A stretch of DNA of 20,570 bases from a virus: positions 1-20,570 of IMG/VR virus record IMGVR_UViG_3300042923_000529; one strand, 5' to 3'. The notes under the pieces are model-generated. The model was given only the letters and a program-made list of their open reading frames with translations, searched no databases and had not been told where the DNA came from. Positions 7,694 to 15,172 of this stretch are shown piece by piece; the stretch's first letter is position 1, and the number at the start of each line of letters is the position of its first letter. The translations under genes were made by a program, and so were the position numbers.

Positions 7694-8140
7694 TTATACT
7701 GCTGGTGTAAATGTTGGTTTTCCCTTGCAAAGAACTTCAAATTCTAGCCCGTCCAGAGCTGTTGAATCTCCACCACCAGGAGTGGTTACATTTACGATGC
7801 AGTTAAAAGTGACCTTTGCAGTGGATGGAAGTTCCCACTCAAATTTTGTAACAACCTCATTGCCTGACTTCCAAGCTAATCCAGCAACATAATCATTTCC
7901 TGGATCTCCATAGGTTCTCTTTCCAGAGAAACTAAAAGAAAGCTTCTTGGAAGTCATCATAGCATCACCCCAGCCTTCTGCTTCCATTGGGTTCCATTCC
8001 TCAACTCCACCTTCGATTGATGGTGCAAAGTTTTCCAAGTTTGCTATGATTACCATCTGTTCTATGGTGCTTTCAAGTCCTCCGATACCAATTTTAAATT
8101 TATTGTTAAATACCGGATAAGTTTTTGCAGTTTCTGGCAT
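7694..8140 (-). CDS. Major tail (tail tube) protein
   Basis: A 148-residue protein starting MPETAKTYPVFNNKFKIGIGG. It has the size and beta-rich composition of a tail tube monomer: EEWNPMEAEGWGDAMMTSKKLSFSF, KRTYGDPGNDYVAGLAW and the C-terminal strand region STALDGLEFEVLCKGKPTFTPAV. The segment GDPGNDYVAGL is a common landmark of tail tube proteins in Firmicutes siphoviruses (family knowledge). It polymerises around the tape measure to form the tail tube. The gene follows the tail terminator gene by eight bases and is followed by a strong hairpin terminator, as expected for a product needed in many copies. Confidence 0.9.
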   Translation of the reverse strand: MPETAKTYPVFNNKFKIGIGGLESTIEQMVIIANLENFAPSIEGGVEEWNPMEAEGWGDAMMTSKKLSFSFSGKRTYGDPGNDYVAGLAWKSGNEVVTKFEWELPSTAKVTFNCIVNVTTPGGGDSTALDGLEFEVLCKGKPTFTPAV

Positions 8141-8148
8141 ATAACTAC

Positions 8149-8544
8149 CTACCTTTCATAAAAAATATTAATTTCAATAACACGCTCGTATACTTTACTA
8201 TCATCCATATCAACGTCCACAGGCTCCTCTTGCAGCATCTGAATATAGATTATAGTCGTATCATTGATTGTTACGTTTTGTGTCAATCTCAACAGCTCAT
8301 AAAGTTTCCAGGCTTCCCTTTCAGTTTCCCTGGCACTTTTATTCCAATGGACTAGTACTGATACTGGTTTTACCTTATATGTGCCGGTATCTCCTATGCC
8401 AACTATTGGAGCTCTGGCCTGTTTTAATTGGTATACTCCGATGGATTTTTCTTTTTTATTATCCATCTTCCCCATGTATACATGATCATCTGTGACAACT
8501 GCCAGACCAGATATAAAATCTCTTACATCCTCTAAATAGAGCAT
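8149..8544 (-). CDS. Tail terminator / minor capsid-type joining protein
   Basis: A 131-residue protein starting MLYLEDVRDFISGLAVV, with GGAGG upstream and a TAATG overlap with the stop of the preceding gene (translational coupling). The fold looks alpha/beta with a strand-rich middle (GVYQLKQARAPIVGIGDTGTYKVKPVSVLVHW) and an end MDDSKVYERVIEINIFYER. This pattern, with a repeated sugar-tongue-like VLVHWNKSARETE segment, fits the Ph_Min_cap3/tail-terminator group that caps the tail tube and joins it to the head. It lies just before the tail tube gene, the usual place for a tail terminator. The exact family name is from memory of the pattern, not from a search. Confidence 0.75.
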   Translation of the reverse strand: MLYLEDVRDFISGLAVVTDDHVYMGKMDNKKEKSIGVYQLKQARAPIVGIGDTGTYKVKPVSVLVHWNKSARETEREAWKLYELLRLTQNVTINDTTIIYIQMLQEEPVDVDMDDSKVYERVIEINIFYER

Positions 8545-8921
8545 TATAAACCTCCTGCTCTTCTGTAAAATTCCTTATAGGCATTCTTACAAAAGTCTTT
8601 CTGACTTCCGTCAACCCAATCTTCATACCAATGCCCCTTTGCATTGGGGTTCTCATCTGTCTTAAAATCATACTCCGGATGGTAATAAAGCCGGCGGGAA
8701 TAAGGTGTTGAAGATACCAGTGTTGTTTTACCTTGTGAGATTTCAGAGTAATCAACAAAGGTGCTCTCATTCTGCAAAGCACCGGTATCCCTAGGTATTA
8801 CCTGCGCTTGGACTACTTGTGTATGTAAGGCTTCAGCAGTCTGTTCCAAGGCTATTGTCTGCGCTCTGGTAAGTTGTTTGATTTTCTGAGTATTAATCTT
8901 TACTTTTGAGTTTACCTTCAT
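8544..8921 (-). CDS. Head-tail joining / minor capsid protein (HK97 gp10-like)
   Basis: I choose ATG at 8921 as the start: GGAG lies eight bases upstream and the codon overlaps the preceding stop as TGATG. A longer reading from 8942 lies inside the preceding gene. The 125-residue product begins MKVNSKVKINTQKIKQLTRAQ. It has an N-terminal helix rich in A and Q (TIALEQTAEALHTQVVQAQ), then IPRDTGALQNES, the typical RDTGAL/NS motif of the HK97-gp10-like tail completion group, then STPYSRRLYYHPEYDF and GHWYEDWVDG. This group sits at the head-tail interface. The neighbouring genes are also joining proteins. Confidence 0.82.
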   Translation of the reverse strand: MKVNSKVKINTQKIKQLTRAQTIALEQTAEALHTQVVQAQVIPRDTGALQNESTFVDYSEISQGKTTLVSSTPYSRRLYYHPEYDFKTDENPNAKGHWYEDWVDGSQKDFCKNAYKEFYRRAGGL

Positions 8922-9259
8922 CACATCAGCTCCAATTTGCAATAGTTAACTGTACCGTCCGGATTTCTTGCCTTGGTGCCCTGGTAGATGATCCGCTCTA
9001 CCCCATATACTGTTGCGGTACCCCCGCTTAAGGTTGGTAGATCAGGAGCGATGTCTCCAGGAAATAACGCAATGCCGGTTAGTTGCACCAGTACTTTTTC
9101 TGCTGTTAATTTTGTCTTGGCGGAATCTTGATAATTACACTTTAAATCAAGACTTACGGATTCGATTGGTTCACCATATTTATTAGTTCCCTCCTGCTCG
9201 ATTACAACGTGTATATCAGTCTTACAGAACCTCTTGTCTACTAAACATGGGTATTTCAT
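8921..9259 (-). CDS. Head closure / stopper protein
   Basis: The start is ATG at 9259, which overlaps the upstream stop as TAATG; the run GGGGGG lies six bases upstream. The 112-residue product begins MKYPCLVDKRFCKTDIHVVI. It is predicted beta-rich (VSLDLKCNYQDSAKTKLTAEKVLVQLTGIALFPGDIAPDLPTL, then GGTATVYGVERIIYQGTKARNPDGT). The pattern of a small barrel with a conserved GTKARNPDGTVNYCKLEL end is that of head-closure (stopper) proteins in SPP1-type heads. Its place after the adaptor and before the gp10-like protein supports this. Confidence 0.78.
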   Translation of the reverse strand: MKYPCLVDKRFCKTDIHVVIEQEGTNKYGEPIESVSLDLKCNYQDSAKTKLTAEKVLVQLTGIALFPGDIAPDLPTLSGGTATVYGVERIIYQGTKARNPDGTVNYCKLELM

Positions 9260-9651
9260 TACCATCCCCCCAAACTCGGCCGGCATAACCCTGTCTCATA
9301 TAACTTCTGATAGGTACTGCCCTTTATTGCTACACCGTTTTGTATCTTTAGATTCCAACTAGCCTCAAAAGACATACTCACACCATTTATTCCGTACTGC
9401 TTTAGGACACTTTCAATATAGTCAGTATTCTCATATTCAAAGTCGGCCAATTCACAACAACATTCTTTGATAATCTCTTGCTGAAAGGTTGTCAAATTAG
9501 TAATGCCCCTACCTACAATTCGATTATAGGTAAGAGCATCTATGTGCCTGCTGGACTGTTTTAGGGCTTTATTTTGTTCATCTGCAGGAATTGTTGTCCC
9601 TTCGTACTCACTGGTATAATAACTGATATCTGCATAAGGTTCATAGGCCAT
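9259..9651 (-). CDS. Head-tail connector (adaptor, gp6-like)
   Basis: A 130-residue protein starting MAYEPYADISYYTSEYEGTT, with AGGTGG upstream. It is mostly helical, with LKQSSRHIDALTYNRIVGRG (the R.ID.lTynRI landmark of the phage gp6-like head-tail connector group) and TTFQQEIIKECCCELADFEYEN, followed by a short strand region MSFEASWNLKIQNGVAIKGS. Proteins of this group dock as a ring on the portal. The C terminus RPSLGGW is also usual. It begins eight bases after the stop of the HeH/LEM-type gene and is translationally coupled to the stopper. Confidence 0.85.
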   Translation of the reverse strand: MAYEPYADISYYTSEYEGTTIPADEQNKALKQSSRHIDALTYNRIVGRGITNLTTFQQEIIKECCCELADFEYENTDYIESVLKQYGINGVSMSFEASWNLKIQNGVAIKGSTYQKLYETGLCRPSLGGW

Positions 9652-9659
9652 AACACCAC

Positions 9660-9989
9660 CTACGCTTTCTGAGCTACTCTAATCTTCTTTAGAATTCCAT
9701 CCTGGGAAGTTGCTTGACCTAAGTCAATATTATTGGTTTCGGCATATGCTTTAAGTTCGTCCAAAGTCATATCGGAAAGTTCGTCATTACTTCCTTTTTC
9801 TTCTAATGCATCAATTAGTTCTTTATGCGCTGCTTCAAGTTTGGCATATTCCTCATAGCTTACGGTTTTGCCTTGACCATAGGCAATCGCATTTCCATTA
9901 TCATCCTTGATATCGAATCCTAAAGCAATATAGTGAGCCTTTTCAGACTCACTAATTGAATAGACTTTATTAGCTTTAATTGCTTTCAT
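9660..9989 (-). CDS. Small HeH/LEM-type head-associated protein
   Basis: A 109-residue protein starting MKAIKANKVYSISESEKAHY, with AGGAGG upstream. The N-terminal part (KVYSISESEKAHYIALGFDI) resembles the short domain that reads a phage residue pattern near head genes, and the middle is a helix (YEEYAKLEAAHKELIDALEEKG). The C-terminal 35 residues, MTLDELKAYAETNNIDLG and DGILKKIRVAQ, form the helix-extension-helix pattern known as HeH/LEM or Rho-N-like, often at the end of small proteins directly after phage major capsid genes. Its function is not established; a capsid-associated or nucleic-acid binding role is inference. Confidence 0.78.
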   Translation of the reverse strand: MKAIKANKVYSISESEKAHYIALGFDIKDDNGNAIAYGQGKTVSYEEYAKLEAAHKELIDALEEKGSNDELSDMTLDELKAYAETNNIDLGQATSQDGILKKIRVAQKA

Positions 9990-10000
9990 TTAAGTACCTC

Positions 10001-10885
10001 CTATGCTTGAACGTTCATGGCGCAACCTGCCACTTTCTTTTCAAGTAAAAATAGATCTCCAAAGTTACGGTTTTGATACAAATAGCCATCTGCTGTTCTG
10101 GAATCTGTACCTGGTGTGAACAGCTTGATATAGCTGTATTTATCCCTACAAACTACACAGGATGTATGGATTAAGATCCAATTAATCTGCTTCGCTGCTA
10201 TATCAGCTACGCACCCATCTGTAAAATTGTAAGCGGTTTTCATTCTAGCAGCCGGCACCATCTTAATTTCAACATCATCAAGACTATGTACATTTCGGTT
10301 AATTGTAGATGCAGTATTTACAGTAATAGTTCTTTGGATTCCTTCTGCAGTTTTAACAATCTTATTCATATTTGGAGTAACGTAAAGAACACGACCTTCC
10401 TGTGGTACCCCTGCTTCATCCATAATAGCCATTTCAGTATCAAATGCTTCAAGGAAAATTGTCGCATCTACAACCGTTGTGTCGATTCTTCCTGTAAATG
10501 CTACCAATTCCGCATGAAGTTTAGAAAAACGGTAGGAATCCTTTTCAGGAATAGCTTGCTCAGTTTCAAAAGTATTCTGGATATTAGCAACGGATAAAGT
10601 AAGATTAGTCTCATCGATATCCAGAGGATCCACAAAGAACTCAATATCTCTATCGTGCTCTAGCTTTTTTGCCTCCCAGTCATTGCTTAAGGTACCAGAA
10701 TTAAAACCAGGGGTTCTAGTATGGTCCTTATAACCACTTACAGTTAATCTTGGTAATTTGATAACCTGAGCATTCAGGAATTTTACCTGTGGATTGCTCT
10801 TTGTTAATGCATCGGAGCAAAGCTCTTTTGCATATTTCTGTTGTAATAAATCTGTAAATTGCGTAGCATAATCATATACTGCCAT
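10001..10885 (-). CDS. Major capsid protein
   Basis: A 294-residue protein starting MAVYDYATQFTDLLQQKYAKE, preceded by AAGGAGAG. It has the N-terminal arm, an E-loop-like segment (VSGYKDHTRTPGFNSGTLSNDWEAKK is one stretch of it, read here in parts: GYKDHTRTPGF and LSNDWEAKKLEHDR), the mid region VDPLDIDETNLTLSVANIQN, and the C-terminal RTADGYLYQNRNFGDLFLLEKK. This is the pattern of HK97-fold capsid proteins in Clostridia siphoviruses with a separate scaffold gene. No protease gene is present in the window, consistent with a capsid that uses a scaffold protein without a canonical prohead protease. The gene follows the scaffold by 20 bases. Confidence 0.9.
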   Translation of the reverse strand: MAVYDYATQFTDLLQQKYAKELCSDALTKSNPQVKFLNAQVIKLPRLTVSGYKDHTRTPGFNSGTLSNDWEAKKLEHDRDIEFFVDPLDIDETNLTLSVANIQNTFETEQAIPEKDSYRFSKLHAELVAFTGRIDTTVVDATIFLEAFDTEMAIMDEAGVPQEGRVLYVTPNMNKIVKTAEGIQRTITVNTASTINRNVHSLDDVEIKMVPAARMKTAYNFTDGCVADIAAKQINWILIHTSCVVCRDKYSYIKLFTPGTDSRTADGYLYQNRNFGDLFLLEKKVAGCAMNVQA

Positions 10886-10905
10886 AAGTTATATCTCTCC
10901 TTTTC

Positions 10906-11517
10906 TTATAATCCGAAGGCAGCCTTTAAAGCTGCTTCATCTGGTTTATTTTCTTGTCCGCTGGAACCACCGCCAATTTGAAAACCTTGATTGGTAGTTG
11001 TAGTCGGTTTCAATTGAGGTACATCTTCTAAGACTTTGTTTAATGCATTCTTAACCGCTTCCTGACTCACCTTGCCATCTTGCCCCTTAACGCTGCTTAA
11101 GTCAGCCATCTTAAGAACATATGGTAAGGTTTTTACATCAATGCCAAGTCCAACCGCTTCAACAGTAGCCAGTTTTTCAATCTCTGCCTTTTCGGCTAGA
11201 GCCTGCGCCTGTGTAAGCTGCGTTTGTATTACATTCACATCAGGTTGGTTTTTGGCTTTCTCAGCCTTAAACGCTTGCATAGCTTGATTTGCTTCTTCCT
11301 GACTCAATCCTTGTTGCTTGAAGTAATTTTTAAGGATTGTATCCTCAGTAACTGATTGCTTTCCGCTGATTATATTGGCAAGTTTGTCATAATCAAATGC
11401 TGGTGCCGAGCTTTGTTGAGTTTGTTGCTGCTGTTGATTATTGTTATCACCTTGGCCAGAAGCTCCATCTCCTTCAGCGAAAAATTGTAGTTTCATTGGT
11501 ATTAATGATTTTTTCAT
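10906..11517 (-). CDS. Capsid scaffold protein
   Basis: A 203-residue protein with start at 11517 (AGGAG nine bases upstream), beginning MKKSLIPMKLQFFAEGDG. The MKLQFFAE motif is a well-known signature at the start of scaffold proteins encoded just before major capsid genes. The sequence then has a glutamine/asparagine-rich linker (about residues 22-38), a long helix (about 75-125, EEANQAMQAFKAEKAKNQ and LTQAQALAEKAEIEKLA), and a Gly-rich segment before the C-terminal DEAALKAAFGL, which resembles the capsid-binding end of DUF4355-like scaffolds. It guides prohead assembly and then leaves. Three direct repeats lie just upstream. Confidence 0.85.
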   Translation of the reverse strand: MKKSLIPMKLQFFAEGDGASGQGDNNNQQQQQTQQSSAPAFDYDKLANIISGKQSVTEDTILKNYFKQQGLSQEEANQAMQAFKAEKAKNQPDVNVIQTQLTQAQALAEKAEIEKLATVEAVGLGIDVKTLPYVLKMADLSSVKGQDGKVSQEAVKNALNKVLEDVPQLKPTTTTNQGFQIGGGSSGQENKPDEAALKAAFGL

Positions 11518-11533
11518 AAGTTTTTGCTCCTTT

Positions 11534-11600
11534 CAGTTTTAAGAGTGTCTCTATTCAGTTTTATGGGTGTCTCCCGGATAAACAGTTTTCAGTGTGTCTC
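11534..11600 (-). repeat. Three 18-bp imperfect direct repeats upstream of the scaffold gene
   Basis: On the plus strand the copies are CAGTTTTAAGAGTGTCTC (11534-11551), CAGTTTTATGGGTGTCTC (11556-11573) and CAGTTTTCAGTGTGTCTC (11583-11600); 15 or more of the 18 bases agree in each pair. The starts are 22 and 27 bases apart. They lie between tandem terminators and the scaffold ribosome site. They could be binding sites for a regulator, an RNA-level element in the scaffold leader, or the leftover end of a mobile element with several transposase sites. Confidence 0.85.
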
Positions 11601-11640
11601 ACGTCTGCATCTTTTAGAGTCATAAGCATTTTGGACATAG

Positions 11641-11663
11641 AAAAAAGCCGTATCTCTACGACT
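11641..11663 (-). terminator. Second of two tandem intrinsic terminators after the immunity-like gene
   Basis: On the minus strand the 7-bp stem AGTCGTA / TACGGCT (one G-T pair) closes a GAGA tetraloop and is followed by six T residues. It lies 17 bases beyond the first hairpin. Confidence 0.85.
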
Positions 11664-11676
11664 ATTTTTTGGGTAT

Positions 11677-11714
11677 AAAAATACCACCTAACCATTTTGC
11701 TGATTGGTGGTATT
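11677..11714 (-). terminator. First intrinsic terminator after the immunity-like gene
   Basis: A perfect 9-bp stem AATACCACC / GGTGGTATT with a 17-base loop (stem bases 11680-11714), followed by a short T-run. The stem begins at the stop codon of the preceding gene. Together with the next hairpin it would block transcription into the scaffold gene unless the block is partial or a promoter lies within the repeat region. Confidence 0.8.
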
Positions 11715-12042
11715 AGAAATCTAAATCTACAAAAGTATTCAATTGTTTTGCATGTTCCAAAGCCTCTTTCAACTCGTCGAATTGATTACTTAAAATACTT
11801 AAGCATTTATCGATGTTATCACCTTCTATACGCTCAGATTCAAAATCATCAATTAACAGGTCGCATTCATTATTGATTTTGTCGATTATACCAGTTTTCC
11901 AGACCTCGTCTAACCTATTCTGGGTCATTGAATAACTGATTAAATTCTCATCTTCGGTAACACCACTGTGTTCACATAACTCAATACCGGCTGCATTTTT
12001 AGGAACTGTTATATATTTATTTGCTAAATCCAGGATACTCAC
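11713..12042 (-). CDS. Candidate immunity protein for the MuF C-terminal toxin
   Basis: A 109-residue acidic protein starting MSILDLANKYITVPKNAAG; its ATG overlaps the stop of the MuF-like gene by four bases (ATGA), so the two are translated together. It is rich in Asp/Glu (for example NNECDLLIDDFESERIEGDNID) and ends in helices (LSNQFDELKEALEHAKQLNTFVDLDF). It has no similarity that I recognise to a structural phage protein. A small acidic gene directly after a polymorphic toxin gene is the usual place and type of an immunity protein, which would bind and block the toxin in the lysogen. Tandem terminators follow it. The function is inference from context; an alternative is an unrelated small head protein. 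Confidence 0.6.
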   Translation of the reverse strand: MSILDLANKYITVPKNAAGIELCEHSGVTEDENLISYSMTQNRLDEVWKTGIIDKINNECDLLIDDFESERIEGDNIDKCLSILSNQFDELKEALEHAKQLNTFVDLDF

Positions 12043-13475
12043 CCCTTATCATTGTTTTTAAAATGTGTAGCAGCTTGAAACTCGCTCTTTGTTCTACCTC
12101 TTGTTTTTCCGTTCTCAGTGATATTAAAAGCGGCATTTCCGTTAATATCAAGATAATTTTTCTTAACATCCATACTCATATCCTGTATCCTGAAGTATTT
12201 TCCATTGACATCGTAAACTATACGGATTGGTGTTTCAGGGCTGGAATAAATTATTTTACCTTTTGAGTTTACATCGGATGCTTTTGGTTTAGCTAAGAAC
12301 TTTTTCATAGCCTCATTTAGACTTACACTCTGCCAATATTTTTCATAGTCGGCAGCTCTACCTGCTCCATCTCTCTTAGCTTTTATTATAGCATTATTGT
12401 CAGATTTATCAATACCTTTTAACTTATTCTTCCACTCATTAAACTTCTTATCATATTTTTGTATATCATCCGGATCCAGACTGACTTCTTTTAGGTTTTT
12501 ATACCTCTGCACCATTCTTTCAGCATACTTTTGTTTCTGCTCATCTCGGTATTTATCTGATAATCGGTTAATGTCAACCTGTGACATTGCCTTAGGTGTT
12601 GTAGTAATACCCTCAAAATATGTAGTATGACTATCCTTACAGTTTGGATGGTACAGCCCCTTGGCGATGGCTACGCTAAGTAATGGATATGGACCATCAG
12701 AAGCCTTACCACCACTCCATACATCATCAATGAACACTTTACCGACAAACGGAAGGCATTTAGGACAAGCAGCACCACGCTTATTCATGATAACAGTGGT
12801 GATTCCCCATTCCTGCCGCTTCTCACCTTCGCCTGTGAAGTATGCCCTCTTACTGGCAGTCTGGAGAGCCATCCTTGCATAAGAAGATATATTCACCCTG
12901 GTACCATTTTTGTACTCTATGCAGTTAATTCCTGACGACAGAAAATCTTTTGAGGCCATATCAACAGCCTGTTCATATGTAGCAGATCCGGTATTAGCAT
13001 ATGCCTGGGCATTAAAGATAATCTTCCGATACTGATCATTAGCCATTCGGAGCATTGCCACTTCGGCTTTTTGGAAGTCATCCTTAGTTGCCTTTATAAG
13101 AGCCTCCAATTTTCTGTCATTAAGCCTAAAAAATTCTGCAGTTGTACTAGCTTTCTTTGAAATGGATTGCGTAGGTTTAAATCCGTTTTTAATAGCCTCT
13201 AGTATCTTTATTTCCTGTCTCATGTTTCCTATTTGTCTAGCCTGTGTAATCGCTTCTGAAATAGAATCATTAATATCATTAAATTCTTTTTGATAAGCCT
13301 TTTGATTTGCTTTCTTATACTTCTCCATGGCTTTCAGCTGCTCTGCCTGCCACATAGACCACTCTTTTTCTTCGGCTATTTCCTCCACCCTGTGACGTGC
13401 CATGTTGCGCATCATGGATTTAATAAGACGGTCCTCTATAGCTTCGAATGCCTCTCCAATATCGTAATCATTCAT
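12039..13475 (-). CDS. MuF-like minor capsid protein (Phage_min_cap2 type) with C-terminal toxin-like domain
   Basis: I choose ATG at 13475 (AGGTGAT four bases upstream) over the in-frame GTG at 13484; the product is 478 residues. Using the longer numbering, residues 1-300 match the phage minor capsid protein 2 group: long helices, YARMALQTASKRAYFTGEGE (202-221), a CPKC pair (240-243) and LYHPNCKDSHT (278-287). Residues 300-380 form a charged helical linker. Residues 380-481 look foreign to a head protein: GKIIYSSPETPIRIVYDVNG, KYFRIQDMS, NYLDINGNAAFNITENG, KTRGRTKSEFQAATHFKN. This strand-rich end with Arg, Thr and His near the C terminus resembles the ends of secreted polymorphic toxins, perhaps a BECR-fold RNase; that assignment is inference. 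MuF proteins with C-terminal toxins are known from Firmicutes prophages. They could be delivered with the virion. Confidence 0.82.
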   Translation of the reverse strand: MNDYDIGEAFEAIEDRLIKSMMRNMARHRVEEIAEEKEWSMWQAEQLKAMEKYKKANQKAYQKEFNDINDSISEAITQARQIGNMRQEIKILEAIKNGFKPTQSISKKASTTAEFFRLNDRKLEALIKATKDDFQKAEVAMLRMANDQYRKIIFNAQAYANTGSATYEQAVDMASKDFLSSGINCIEYKNGTRVNISSYARMALQTASKRAYFTGEGEKRQEWGITTVIMNKRGAACPKCLPFVGKVFIDDVWSGGKASDGPYPLLSVAIAKGLYHPNCKDSHTTYFEGITTTPKAMSQVDINRLSDKYRDEQKQKYAERMVQRYKNLKEVSLDPDDIQKYDKKFNEWKNKLKGIDKSDNNAIIKAKRDGAGRAADYEKYWQSVSLNEAMKKFLAKPKASDVNSKGKIIYSSPETPIRIVYDVNGKYFRIQDMSMDVKKNYLDINGNAAFNITENGKTRGRTKSEFQAATHFKNNDKG

Positions 13476-13480
13476 CGGTA

Positions 13481-13711
13481 TCACCTACCATTCGAATGGA
13501 CCTTAAAACCCTGTGCTTTAAATTGCCTGGTAAGATTCTTAAGTTGGGTAATACTACTACATTTATCTGCTCTAAGCTCTGCATAATCCTGCTTTTCAAT
13601 TGCAAAAATACCATAAGGAACTTGATCAGATGCTATTTTTAGCAGCCCTTCGAACTCCATTTTGCCCATTTGGTACATTCGGTTCATTACTTTGACCTTC
13701 ATCCAGTTCAA
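13481..13711 (-). CDS. Small protein between portal and minor capsid genes, function unknown
   Basis: A frame of up to 76 residues (MNWMKVKVMNRMYQMGKME...) that overlaps the portal 3' end by 86 bases if the first ATG is used; GGGAG lies nine bases before that ATG. Later ATG codons (13687, 13660) would give 68 or 59 residues. The part outside the overlap, LKIASDQVPYGIFAIEKQDY and CSSITQLKNLTRQFKAQGF, reads as a compact alpha/beta protein and ends five bases before the minor capsid ATG. Small proteins of this kind are seen at this position in related prophages, but I know no assigned function. Confidence 0.65.
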   Translation of the reverse strand: MNWMKVKVMNRMYQMGKMEFEGLLKIASDQVPYGIFAIEKQDYAELRADKCSSITQLKNLTRQFKAQGFKVHSNGR

Positions 13712-15158
13712 CTCCCTCCATGTTTACTGCCGGTTCTTCCATTTCTACAATTCCCTGTTCCGCTTTAAGTCTCTTTACCTCTTCGGCTTTCCAATCATCA
13801 TCCTTGGAGTCGCCATACAATTCTTCAACACAAGCTTCAATACTCATAATGCCTTGTGTTTTACCTTTACCAACTGTTTCAACCTGGCTCTCAAATGACG
13901 GATTTGCATATTCACCGAAAGGCACTTCTACTTCAAGGTCTTCTACTGATTTTTTATTCCAGGTATCCCATGCTTTCATGGTTATATCGATGACTTTCGG
14001 AAGCGTATTCTGCATAGCTTCTACAATCTTATTCCTAGTATAAAGTGTTGCCTTCTCTTTTTCCCGTTGTGCTTCTGCATTATCCATTTTTTTCACATCA
14101 ATTCCTAAGGTGCTTGGACTTATTAATCCTTGCAGGCATAGATCTAATGCAGTTATGTAGGTACTTAGATAACTTTCATGAGGAATAACACCCTGAATAA
14201 GTTCAATCTTCTTTGTAGCCCCTTCCTGCATCGGGCTATCAGTTTTAATATAACTATTATCAAAGGCATTTGGCTTTAGCACTTCACCGGTGTTTGGATT
14301 CCTTGGAAGCATATCTTCAGGAATGTATTCCTTGGTTCTGTTCCTCCTAAGGGCATCCATCCATTGTGACCAGGCTTCATCAAAGGAATCAAAATTATCG
14401 ATTTTACCATCAAATATACTTTTTCCTCTGCCCTTCCACTTGCTTGATTTGAAAACTTTAAACGGTACAGCCATACAGAACTTATCTGTCCAAGTTACCG
14501 GTTTTAGTTCCGCAGTCTGAGGTAATGAAGTAATTTCAACCACCTTCCCCTCACGCTGCAGCTCATAATTGATATAACCGTATCCATAAGTCTCTAAGAG
14601 AAGGTATTCCTTCTTGTCATACTGATATATTGTCTTAAATACAATTTCCTTAACCCTGCCCCTGTCATAGTTAATGTCAATCTTGTCGCCGGTATAAAAC
14701 TCAATGATAGGATATTTACTTAAGACAGTATCAAAGCTTATCTTAAAAGCTCCATCGCCGATATATAGAGTTTCTGTTAGAGCTTCGGCTACAATCTCCG
14801 TAAAGCTGTTATCCTCTGCTATTTCATTCCACTCTTTCTGCCTGCTGTCTGTAATTTTAATATCATTCATATCAGCCACGACAAGAGAAGTGAGAACTTC
14901 GGTTATCATACCCGGTAAACCTGTATGTATCTTCCTGATTTCAAGACCAGGAGTACATGTGGCAGCCCAGAACCTTGTCCTATCTCCTGGCATCTGAGAA
15001 TAGAGTTGCGTTAATTCATCAGATTCTCCACGATACCAGATACGATTCTTAATTGCATTCGATTCATAATCTAGTATCTCAGTTATGTGGAAGGTATTTT
15101 GCTGTGCCGGCTCTATTCTTAACCAGCTTCGGATTCCACTTTTTATCTTCTCTGCCAT
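13626..15158 (-). CDS. Portal protein (SPP1 gp6-like)
   Basis: The start is ATG at 15158 (GAGGTGG nine bases upstream); a GTG at 15176 would overlap the terL stop. The product is 510 residues starting MAEKIKSGIRSWLRIEPAQ. It has the landmarks of the SPP1-like portal group: NRIWYRGESDELTQLYSQ near the start, LTSLVVADMNDIKI, a beta-rich wing (KEIVFKTIYQYDKKEYLLLETYG), and the stem/crown helices STLGIDVKKMDNAEAQREKEK with TLYTRNKIVEAMQ. It forms the dodecameric DNA channel at the head vertex and docks the terminase and the connector. The C-terminal 40 residues are acidic and low in complexity and overlap the next small ORF. Confidence 0.92.
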   Translation of the reverse strand: MAEKIKSGIRSWLRIEPAQQNTFHITEILDYESNAIKNRIWYRGESDELTQLYSQMPGDRTRFWAATCTPGLEIRKIHTGLPGMITEVLTSLVVADMNDIKITDSRQKEWNEIAEDNSFTEIVAEALTETLYIGDGAFKISFDTVLSKYPIIEFYTGDKIDINYDRGRVKEIVFKTIYQYDKKEYLLLETYGYGYINYELQREGKVVEITSLPQTAELKPVTWTDKFCMAVPFKVFKSSKWKGRGKSIFDGKIDNFDSFDEAWSQWMDALRRNRTKEYIPEDMLPRNPNTGEVLKPNAFDNSYIKTDSPMQEGATKKIELIQGVIPHESYLSTYITALDLCLQGLISPSTLGIDVKKMDNAEAQREKEKATLYTRNKIVEAMQNTLPKVIDITMKAWDTWNKKSVEDLEVEVPFGEYANPSFESQVETVGKGKTQGIMSIEACVEELYGDSKDDDWKAEEVKRLKAEQGIVEMEEPAVNMEGVELDEGQSNEPNVPNGQNGVRRAAKNSI

Positions 15159-15172
15159 ATTATCTAACCACC

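Noticed and set aside
8486-8782. Minus-strand frame of 98 residues in another phase within the gp10-like gene
   Set aside because: It is covered by two recognised joining-protein genes that overlap by start/stop coupling, and its translation has no domain-like pattern.
11534-11600. CRISPR array
   Set aside because: Repeats are 18 nt with gaps of only 4 and 9 bases, imperfect, with no cas genes.
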